From Candidatus Acetothermia bacterium (lineage in GTDB: Bacteria > Bipolaricaulota > Bipolaricaulia > UBA7950), in the NCBI GenBank assembly GCA_022684035.1, contig JAJHSB010000007.1, forward strand, positions 1 to 37,711: a stretch of DNA of 37,711 bases, given 5' to 3'. The translations under genes and the position numbers were made by a program. Positions within the stretch are counted from its first letter, which is position 1. Every line of letters begins with the position of its first letter. Positions 1-5,891 of this stretch are shown piece by piece. The notes below the pieces were generated by a model that saw only the letters and a program-made list of their open reading frames with translations, was not told the DNA's origin and ran no database searches.

Positions 1-281
1 AATCAATTTACAGGTATCCCCGCATGCGTAACTTTGGGCCTGGATATACACGTAAATTACTTATGCTTGCTGCCCACTCGGTAGCAACACATAATGACTC
101 ATTCAAAGAGTATTATCTACGCAAGCAGGCCGAAGGCAAACTTAAACAGCTTGTGCTTAATAACATTGCTAACAAGATACTTAAAATTGCGTGTGCGATG
201 ATAAAGAACGATAAACCTTACATTCAAAACTATCGTTCAGTCAACCCATTCTGCTTAAAATTTAGCTTGACAAAGTCATAG
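1..281 (+). pseudogene. IS110-family transposase, C-terminal fragment (cut by window edge)
   Basis: The reading frame is open from the window edge to a TAG at 279-281. Its C-terminal part resembles the end of IS110/IS116/IS902 transposases: a basic helical stretch around 'YLRKQAEGK' followed by 'LVLNNIANKILKIACAMIKND' style residues (helical, Lys-rich) and 'KPYIQNYRSVNP'. The catalytic DEDD part would lie to the left, outside the window, so I cannot tell an intact element from a remnant. The first ATG in the window (position 24) is not the real start. No terminal inverted repeats are expected for IS110 and none were seen. The end of the element is not defined; a dispersed 'CATTGCGA' repeat starts directly after the stop. 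Confidence 0.75.
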
Positions 282-282
282 T

Positions 283-311
283 GTTCGCAATGACAGAGGA
301 AGGTTTCGCAA
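283..311 (-). repeat. Dispersed intergenic repeat family C, copy 1
   Basis: Read on the minus strand this is TTGCGAAACCTTCCTCTGTC followed by ATTGCGAA. The same block recurs at 4171-4205 and 15308-15351, with looser relatives at 21901-21942 and 22071-22130. It lies in the short gap between the transposase tail and the next gene. Confidence 0.7.
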
Positions 312-356
312 CGTGGGCACGGCATACTTTTCCCTCCATGTTATTTGATCTCTTTC

Positions 357-407
357 CAAACCATGAACTTTTTCCGAACCTTGAACTCTACGAATTATAC
401 GAACCTG
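357..407 (-). repeat. Dispersed 'GGTTCG-GTTCGTGG' repeat family E, copy 1
   Basis: On the minus strand this carries AAGGTTCGGAAAAAGTTCAT, closely matching GAGGTTCGGGAAAAGTTCGT at 25567. Shorter relatives are at 10185-10209 and 15181-15217. It overlaps the last few codons of the Ldh-family gene, so the protein C-terminus there may be shaped by repeat sequence. Confidence 0.5.
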
Positions 408-1482
408 ATTTACAAGGTAGATCAAACTTTACGCCGAGCCGGCGGCCTGCATCCTCCAATCCTCTGATTATCGAAATGTGCAACGGGATTCCTTCCTGCC
501 GGCGTTGCTTGGCCAGTTCAAATTCTTTCTCGCCATGGATGTAGATACGATCTTGGCCTGGCATCAAAGCAGTCGTTTTCAGTCGTTGAATCAATCGATC
601 CATATCAGCGGTAAATTCTTCTTTTGAACGGAAAGCACTGATCTTAATCGCACCGAAGAAATGTCCCACATTCGCTCGCTTGTTTTTATTCGGACTACCG
701 ACGTCTGATCCAAATGCAGCGCCAGAAAGCACCCCAGACAAAATATCCACCAGCAACATCAATCCGTAGCCTTTGTAACCACGCATAATCTCATCGCCGC
801 CTAACGGCAACAGACTTCCTCCGTTTAATACTGCAGCAGGATCTGTTGTCAATTGCCCTGATTTATCGATCGCCCATCCAACAGGGATCTCTTTACCTGT
901 CTTCTGGTGCACGACGATTCGTCCAATACTGACTATACTGGTAGCCATATCCAGCACATAGGGGAATTCCTTACCAGCAGGGACGGCAACAGAGATTGGA
1001 TTGGTCCCCAAAACTGCTTCGCGGCCATGCGTCGGTGCGACCGATGGCTGAGAATTACTCACACTGATACCGATCATATCCTGAGGCAGCGCCATCATAG
1101 CATAATAGCCGGCAATACCATAGTGATTGCTGTTGCGAACAGCGATAAACGCAACATTCGACTGATTAGCCTTCTCAATACACCGCTCCATTGCCCGATA
1201 GGCGATTACCGGGCCAAGTCCGTTCCCGCCATCTAACAGTGCGGTGACCGGCGTTTCAGTTATCACGTGTATTGGAGAACGTGGATCGATATATCCTTGC
1301 TCAAGCGGCATGCCGTAGTAACTATCTAACCGGATGATTCCATGGGAGCTGATACCTCGCAGATCAGCCGTGATGAGAACATCAGCGGTGATCTTGGCGT
1401 CTCCTCGCGATACTCCTACTCGTTGGAAAAAACGGATCATATAAGCATGTAAATCTTCGGCCTGAAATAAAAATTCTTCCAT
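388..1482 (-). CDS. Ldh-family (malate/lactate/ureidoglycolate) NAD(P)-dependent oxidoreductase
   Basis: A 364-residue member of the Ldh (LDH2/MDHG2-type) family, which oxidises 2-hydroxy acids with NAD(P); it is not related to classical Rossmann malate dehydrogenases. What shows it: the family signature 'DLRGISSHG' with the catalytic-type His at residue 47, 'RNSNHYGIAGYYAM', 'THGREAVLGTNPISVAVP' and the C-terminal 'GYKGYGLMLLVDILSGVLSG'. The chosen ATG is the one preceded by GAGGAGAG; it puts SHG at the usual distance from the N-terminus, whereas a longer in-frame start at 1599 would add 39 unconserved residues. It lies 138 nt downstream of the reductase gene on the same strand and may be co-transcribed. 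Exact substrate (malate, lactate, sulfolactate, ureidoglycolate) cannot be read from sequence. Confidence 0.9.
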   Translation of the reverse strand: MEEFLFQAEDLHAYMIRFFQRVGVSRGDAKITADVLITADLRGISSHGIIRLDSYYGMPLEQGYIDPRSPIHVITETPVTALLDGGNGLGPVIAYRAMERCIEKANQSNVAFIAVRNSNHYGIAGYYAMMALPQDMIGISVSNSQPSVAPTHGREAVLGTNPISVAVPAGKEFPYVLDMATSIVSIGRIVVHQKTGKEIPVGWAIDKSGQLTTDPAAVLNGGSLLPLGGDEIMRGYKGYGLMLLVDILSGVLSGAAFGSDVGSPNKNKRANVGHFFGAIKISAFRSKEEFTADMDRLIQRLKTTALMPGQDRIYIHGEKEFELAKQRRQEGIPLHISIIRGLEDAGRRLGVKFDLPCKSGSYNS

Positions 1483-1620
1483 CTCTCCTCGGTCTATGGT
1501 CGACAGGCAAGAGTCGGCGGTAGGGGTATCTACCTGTCTTGCGAGAATAGAGTATTCCACACGGGGCCATGCCCAGCGGTATCTGAACCCAAAACTCAAA
1601 ATCTAACACCGTCTTCCTCG

Positions 1621-2559
1621 TTACAGCGATGCGATACTTTCGCCGCCATCTACGGTCAATATTGCGCCGTTGACCCATGCCGCTTCATCAGTACACAACA
1701 GGCAGATAAAGTTTGCCACATCTTCTGGTCGGGTCAGTCGGCCAAATGGGTTACGCAGTTGTGCTACTGCTTTCATCTGTGCGCTACCAGGAATGGCGCG
1801 CATGGCTGGTGTATCTGTCACTCCTGCCTGAATAACATTGGCGCGAATACCATACGGTGCGTATTCACGAGCGATCGCGCGCGAGATCGCTTCCAGTGTT
1901 ACCTTTGCCGCTGCAACCGCAGCATAACCAAGCCAGGAGACCCTATTCCCCTCGCTGGTGAGGCCGAGAACGCGCGCATCTTCACAGAATAAATTCCGGT
2001 GATGTAAGTCGCGTACCCAACTCAACAAATTTGTCCCCATCGCATAAATTGTGCGCGCTAATTCTTCATCATTCAAAATATCTGCTCCGTACTCAGGTTG
2101 AATCAATCCATGTACATGGAGTGTACCAGCATTAAAACTCTCTTTGATCTGGGTGTGTAACAGATCCGGATCAGTCTTTAAAATAGCTGCCAGCCTATCG
2201 ATCGTCTCCTGTAGTTGCAAATCCGGTCTTGCAGGGGCGATTAATTTAAGATAACCGAGTGCGATTGAGTGCAACAGCAGCCGGACACGTCCGTGCTCCC
2301 CCATTCTTTTAGTCAGTGCATCCAGCGTTGTCGTGCGATCATCATCGGCAAGTGCGTTTAAGTTGAGCGCGAGAAACCCGTTACCACATGAACGGATCTC
2401 ATCAAATTGCCGCTCGATATCGGCCATTACTTGCCGGCGATCACGGTGGACAATACATACACTCATTCCATGACGACTGAGTTTCTTTGCTGTCGCCAAA
2501 CCAAACCCACTCGATCCGCCGAGAATTAATGCCCATTGATTGCGCTGAAATTCAATCAT
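1621..2559 (-). CDS. Short-chain dehydrogenase/reductase, FabI/FabL-like enoyl-ACP reductase type
   Basis: A 312-residue Rossmann-fold SDR. The N-terminal cofactor loop reads 'LGGSSGFGLATAKKL'. The active-site pair is Tyr212 and Lys219 with six residues between, the Y-x6-K spacing of enoyl-ACP reductases FabI and FabL rather than the Y-x3-K of classical SDRs. The C-terminal 'WVNGAILTVDGG' is also typical. An enoyl-ACP or enoyl-CoA reductase role in fatty acid synthesis is therefore the best guess, but an insert of about 50 residues (roughly 105-160) makes it longer than FabI (about 260). The start is set by AGGAGG five nt before the ATG; an upstream in-frame ATG at 2577 lacks this. The leader directly upstream is a dispersed repeat copy (2570-2681). 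Confidence 0.8.
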   Translation of the reverse strand: MIEFQRNQWALILGGSSGFGLATAKKLSRHGMSVCIVHRDRRQVMADIERQFDEIRSCGNGFLALNLNALADDDRTTTLDALTKRMGEHGRVRLLLHSIALGYLKLIAPARPDLQLQETIDRLAAILKTDPDLLHTQIKESFNAGTLHVHGLIQPEYGADILNDEELARTIYAMGTNLLSWVRDLHHRNLFCEDARVLGLTSEGNRVSWLGYAAVAAAKVTLEAISRAIAREYAPYGIRANVIQAGVTDTPAMRAIPGSAQMKAVAQLRNPFGRLTRPEDVANFICLLCTDEAAWVNGAILTVDGGESIASL

Positions 2560-2569
2560 TATTCCTCCT

Positions 2570-2681
2570 TTGGTCATTGAGATTTGTTTGGAAATTGGTG
2601 CTTGGAATTTGTGATTTCAATTCTTGCCGTTCCCCGCCTTCGCGAGGACAAGTTTGCGCAAGACTTCAGATTTTAGTATCT
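2570..2681 (+). repeat. Long dispersed repeat A, copy 1 (about 112 bp)
   Basis: Nearly identical to 4366-4478: it starts TTGGTCATTGAGATTTGTTT and ends in CAGATTTTAGTATCT; by eye only two substitutions and one single-base indel separate the copies. It abuts the Shine-Dalgarno of the reductase gene, so it forms that gene's leader. Confidence 0.9.
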
Positions 2682-2687
2682 TATATG

Positions 2688-2716
2688 GTAGAGATGGGTT
2701 TAAAACCCGCCCCTAC
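2688..2716. repeat. Inverted repeat GTAG...GGGTTTAAAACCC...CTAC
   Basis: A near-perfect palindrome, GGGTTTAAAACCC at 2696-2708 flanked by GTAG and CTAC, lying 70-95 nt past the stop codon of the MFS gene. There is no adjacent T-run for minus-strand transcription, so it may be a stem-loop repeat rather than a terminator. Confidence 0.5.
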
Positions 2717-2782
2717 GACTTTTCTTAATCCATCACCTTGTTCCTCACTCTCCTTAATTGACCTCTGTGGTTGTTTTTTTTC

Positions 2783-4048
2783 TTAGCTCGACGGCTTCTC
2801 TTCTTCAGAGTTCCCACCAAATTCAACTGCCGACTCTTTACTGACAGTAGCTATAGTACCATCAGCAATATCAGCCGCAGTTTGCCAGCGACGCAGCCAC
2901 AACAGGACGAAGATACTACCTACCAACCCGACCACGCCGCCGAACGGAAAGACAGAATTTACACCCTCTAAATCAGCGATTAACCCAAAGCCCAGTGGAC
3001 CGGTGGCCTGTCCAGTGCTGAACGCACCGCTCTGCAAACCGGAGACAGCTCCCATTCCGTGCGTGCGACCAATATCAGTCTGGATGGCCAATAGCGAAGC
3101 ACGTGCCAATGCACCCCATCCTCCCATCGCAATGACGATAAGAATGATGATCCACATTTGGTCGACGAACGGAACAATCAATAACAGCACTGGCGCCAGG
3201 ACGCTGCCGAGCACGATCTGCGGCAACCGCGGGTAACGATCCGCAAGGTAGCCAAATGGAATCTGTGCCAACCCCTCAGTAAATAGATAGATCGATAAGA
3301 TAATGCCGATTCCCACTTCACCGATGCCGATTACTGTAGCGGCAAATATCGGAAAGAATGAGCTAAACCCCTGTCGCCAAAAACCACGCGTCCCTACATG
3401 GAGACAGATCGCTTTCACTCCGTCATTTGTCATCACTTTGTCGATCGTCAGCAACGATCGATTGGAAGCAGGAACTGACTTTCGCTCTACTGATCGTTGA
3501 TCTTGTGGAACATAAAGCAGAGTAAAGGCTAGCGCGATAAAGCTCAAAGCACCCATTGCATAAAAAGCGGCATCTGCAGACCACATTGCCCCTAACGTTC
3601 CCCCGAGGAGCGGCCCAATAGCAGTTCCGATGAAAATTGAAGCAGAAAAGAGGTTTACATATTGGCCCTCTTTCCCCGGCGGTGTGATATCGCCGATATA
3701 GGCTTGCGCAACTGGTAAGACCATCGCCGCGGCCATCCCCTGCACGAAACGGACTACCGCCAACTGCCAGATCGTCTCTGCAATAACATAGAGGAAAGAG
3801 ACAATCGTAAACCCCAACAGTCCAATGATAATTAGCCAACGGCGGCCGATCCGATCGGAAATATATCCGATCAGCGGGCTGCCGAGAATCCGCGGAATTG
3901 AAAACGCAGCAAAGACAAATCCAATCGCAACACCGCTCGCTCCGAGCGCGTGGGCGTAGAGCGGTATGATCGGAATAATAATCCCGATTCCAACCATCGC
4001 CGTTGCAACAGCGATAAATAAGCTGATGAAAGCCCGATGTTGATTAAT
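2783..4048 (-). CDS. MFS transporter (drug/tetracycline-exporter type), probable ATT start
   Basis: A 421-residue major facilitator with about 12 hydrophobic segments. Motif A of the first cytoplasmic loop is visible as 'GYISDRIGRRW', and 'RFVQGMAAAMVLPVAQAYIGD' is like the motif region of proton-coupled drug exporters (TetA/MdtG group). The first ATG (3997) would cut transmembrane helix 1 in half: the upstream frame reads RAFISLFIAVATA joined to MVGIGIIIPIIPL. No ATG, GTG or TTG exists in that extension. An ATT at 4046-4048 with AGGGAGAG four nt upstream is the best candidate. It is transcribed towards the reductase gene but separated from it by 223 nt of repeats. Substrate unknown. Confidence 0.85.
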   Translation of the reverse strand: MNQHRAFISLFIAVATAMVGIGIIIPIIPLYAHALGASGVAIGFVFAAFSIPRILGSPLIGYISDRIGRRWLIIIGLLGFTIVSFLYVIAETIWQLAVVRFVQGMAAAMVLPVAQAYIGDITPPGKEGQYVNLFSASIFIGTAIGPLLGGTLGAMWSADAAFYAMGALSFIALAFTLLYVPQDQRSVERKSVPASNRSLLTIDKVMTNDGVKAICLHVGTRGFWRQGFSSFFPIFAATVIGIGEVGIGIILSIYLFTEGLAQIPFGYLADRYPRLPQIVLGSVLAPVLLLIVPFVDQMWIIILIVIAMGGWGALARASLLAIQTDIGRTHGMGAVSGLQSGAFSTGQATGPLGFGLIADLEGVNSVFPFGGVVGLVGSIFVLLWLRRWQTAADIADGTIATVSKESAVEFGGNSEEEKPSS

Positions 4049-4170
4049 CGTTCTCTCCCTAAAATACGAAAGGATGCAGGTTAAAGTTCAATACTTAATC
4101 TTCGTCGAATAAGATTTAAAATTCAAGTTTAAGCCGGCAAGGCAGCGACTGGCGGAGAAAGAGTAAATTA

Positions 4171-4205
4171 CCTTCCTCTGTCATTGCGAGTCTGCGAAGC
4201 AATCC
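4171..4205 (+). repeat. Dispersed intergenic repeat family C, copy 2
   Basis: Begins CCTTCCTCTGTCATTGCGAG and continues TCTGCGAAGCAATC. It matches the minus strand of 15308-15351 almost base for base. The sequence that follows (CCTACAGAGTTTGT near 4220) recurs at 22141. Confidence 0.75.
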
Positions 4206-4365
4206 CGTTCCTTATAATCCTACAGAGTTTGTTTTGCCTCTAACCCGGACAAGCCGGAAATCCCAATCACCAAATCTCAATTTCCAAACAATAACCAAAC
4301 TTCTATGAGCGATTTGTCAACAATCGAGGAAAAGACTCCGGCCTTTCTGTTTGAGATTTTGGTCA

Positions 4366-4478
4366 TTGGTCATTGAGATTTGTTTGGAAATTGGTGCTTG
4401 GAATTTGTGATTTCAATTCTTTCCCATTCCCCGCCTTCGCGAGGACAAGTTTGCGCAAGACTTCAGATTTTAGTATCT
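4366..4478 (+). repeat. Long dispersed repeat A, copy 2 (about 113 bp)
   Basis: Direct repeat of 2570-2681 in the same orientation, including TTCGCGAGGACAAGTTTGCG near its right end. The two copies flank the MFS gene, so homologous recombination between them would delete that gene. Confidence 0.9.
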
Positions 4479-4499
4479 AAACGAGCATTATCTCTTTGA

Positions 4500-4533
4500 G
4501 ATTGCCACGAGTTCTGCGAACTCTCGCAATGAC
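4500..4533. repeat. Hairpin repeat family D, copy 1
   Basis: GATTGC, then CAC, then the perfect inverted repeat GAGTTC-TGC-GAACTC, then TC and GCAATGAC: outer arms ATTGC/GCAAT also pair. The same 34 nt with two changes is at 22007-22040. It sits just beyond the stop of the phosphatase gene, but the T-rich tract lies on the wrong side for a minus-strand terminator. Confidence 0.75.
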
Positions 4534-4542
4534 AAGAAAAAA

Positions 4543-5025
4543 TCAGAATAACTTTGTAAGACGCGGCTTGCGGTCAATTCGTATCGAGTAAATGCCGAGG
4601 CGATTGGCACCCCAAATGTCAGTCAAGAGACGATCACCTATCATCACGGTATCAGCCGGTGTTACGTTCATCTTTGCCATCAGTGTCAAAAACCCTTCTT
4701 TACCCGGTTTGCCTGCAGCACAGATAAGTGGGTATCTCTGCGCTAGTTCAGCGATAAGTTGGTCTTGTTTCACCCAAAAGCGGCGATTGGTAAGAATAGC
4801 AACTGCAAATCCTCGCTCTTGGAGCGAATTCAGCAGTCGATATACTTGCGGATGTAAATTCGCTCTTCGGTGCGCAGCAAGTGTCCGATCGAGATCGAAG
4901 ATCAGTGCTCTTTTACCTTGGTTCCATAGATATTCAAAATCAATATCGAAGATCGTCGGCACGCTTGCTTGTGGTTGAAATCTATTCGGCAGTAGATTAC
5001 GAAAATCGATCTTAGCAGCGCTCAT
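4543..5025 (-). CDS. YqeG-type HAD-superfamily phosphatase
   Basis: A 160-residue HAD hydrolase of subclass IIIA, resembling YqeG/phosphatidylglycerophosphate phosphatase-like proteins. All HAD motifs are visible: motif I 'FDLDRTLA' with Asp44 and Asp46, motif II Thr79 in 'ILTNRR', motif III Lys in 'GKPGKEGF', and motif IV 'MIGDRLLTDIWGAN' with Asp131 and Asp136. The N-terminal 'NLLPNRF...IFDIDFEYLWNQG' also fits YqeG. There is no cap domain. Its ATG overlaps the stop of the preceding small gene (ATGA), so the two are translationally coupled. It is the last gene of the mazG block. Substrate is inferred, not shown. Confidence 0.88.
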   Translation of the reverse strand: MSAAKIDFRNLLPNRFQPQASVPTIFDIDFEYLWNQGKRALIFDLDRTLAAHRRANLHPQVYRLLNSLQERGFAVAILTNRRFWVKQDQLIAELAQRYPLICAAGKPGKEGFLTLMAKMNVTPADTVMIGDRLLTDIWGANRLGIYSIRIDRKPRLTKLF

Positions 5026-5273
5026 TGAGCTTGCACAATATCAGTGATCGGCACATACTTCTTGCATCGCTCGATGATCGAGAAAAATTCATCATCCATT
5101 CCATCAGCAACAAAGACTTTAAAATAAGTTTTCCCCTCTTTTATTGTGTAATCACGTCGCACATTGGCCACACCATCGTAGGCGGTTATGATTCCATCAA
5201 TAAAATGTATCGCCTCTTTGTTTGTCTGTATCCAAAAAATCAATGCTTCGTTTGTATTATAGTGGGAGTTCAT
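5022..5273 (-). CDS. Small conserved protein, possible DUF4911-like
   Basis: An 83-residue soluble acidic protein with no signal peptide. It reads as alternating strands and helices, with 'IHFIDGIITAYDGVANVRRDYT' and 'TYFKVFVADGMDDEFFSIIERC'; this layout (a short chain about an 'ideology' of one beta-alpha-beta unit) resembles small DUF4911-type proteins, though I recognise it only weakly. It is placed 12 nt after mazG and overlaps the phosphatase gene by four bases, so it is almost certainly real and co-transcribed. Function unknown. Confidence 0.65.
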   Translation of the reverse strand: MNSHYNTNEALIFWIQTNKEAIHFIDGIITAYDGVANVRRDYTIKEGKTYFKVFVADGMDDEFFSIIERCKKYVPITDIVQAQ

Positions 5274-5285
5274 TCTCGGATGCTC

Positions 5286-5891
5286 TTAAGTCTTATGCGC
5301 TGACGGAAGAGAGTTCATGAGCTGGCTCAATTTTGCTATCACATTCCTTAAGGCAAGTTCAGGGTCTATGTCTGCATTGTGTGCTTCTTTAATTGCGTGC
5401 AAAATTATCAATCCGGCTCGTTGCTCTTCTGTTGCCCCAATCTCTAAATCGAGCTCAATCCCTAAATTGGCTGCTCGATCGAGTAATTTGCGGGCAGCTA
5501 ATAATGCCGGCATAGCATGAATAGACCGCTTCTCTTGCTGTTTTATCTTCTCCCAATTGGCTTTTACTGCTTTAAGCTCGCGGTTTCTATGCGCGAAAAC
5601 ATGCGGATGGCGACGGATCACTTTCTCTTTGAGATCGGCGAGTAGATCGTCGAGCGTAAACTCACCGTTTTCCGTCGCTATCTGGGCATGGAGAAGAATT
5701 TGCAGCAGCAGATCACCCAACTCACTTGCCAGGCCTTTCATATCTCCGGCATCGATTGCTGCTACTGCCTCATATGCCTCTTCAACTATATATGGTCTCA
5801 GAGATAGATGGTCTTGTCGGCGATCCCATGGACAGCCTGCTGGCGAACGCAGCTTTGCAATAAGGAAGGTCAATTCGTTGAATAGACTCAT
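5286..5891 (-). CDS. mazG: MazG nucleoside triphosphate pyrophosphohydrolase
   Basis: MazG hydrolyses NTPs and dNTPs to monophosphate and pyrophosphate, a housecleaning activity that also influences ppGpp-linked stress. The all-alpha catalytic domain is complete: 'GCPWDRRQDHLSLRPYIVEEAYE' with metal ligands Glu37/Glu38/Glu41, then 'ELGDLLLQ' with Glu57 and Asp60, and the conserved 'RRHPHVF'. At 201 residues it is shorter than the two-domain E. coli enzyme (263), and the second domain (from about 130) keeps no clear EExxE motif, so only one active site is evident. Its start overlaps the PPIase-TPR stop by four bases (ATGA), implying coupling. Confidence 0.93.
   Translation of the reverse strand: MSLFNELTFLIAKLRSPAGCPWDRRQDHLSLRPYIVEEAYEAVAAIDAGDMKGLASELGDLLLQILLHAQIATENGEFTLDDLLADLKEKVIRRHPHVFAHRNRELKAVKANWEKIKQQEKRSIHAMPALLAARKLLDRAANLGIELDLEIGATEEQRAGLIILHAIKEAHNADIDPELALRNVIAKLSQLMNSLPSAHKT

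Larger units (their letters stand above)
4049..4542. other. 494-bp intergenic region composed of repeats
   Basis: No credible gene. It holds family C copy 2 (4171-4205), a segment at 4258-4296 that is an imperfect inverted copy of the front half of repeat A (AAATCTCAATTTCCAAACAA), repeat A copy 2 (4366-4478) and hairpin family D copy 1 (4500-4533). Together 4258-4420 could fold into a long imperfect stem. By eye there is no GATC site here, in contrast to the flanking genes. Confidence 0.8.

Noticed and set aside
4500-4533. Hairpin as terminator of the phosphatase gene
   Set aside because: The run of T on the minus strand precedes rather than follows the stem, and the same hairpin recurs elsewhere as a repeat.
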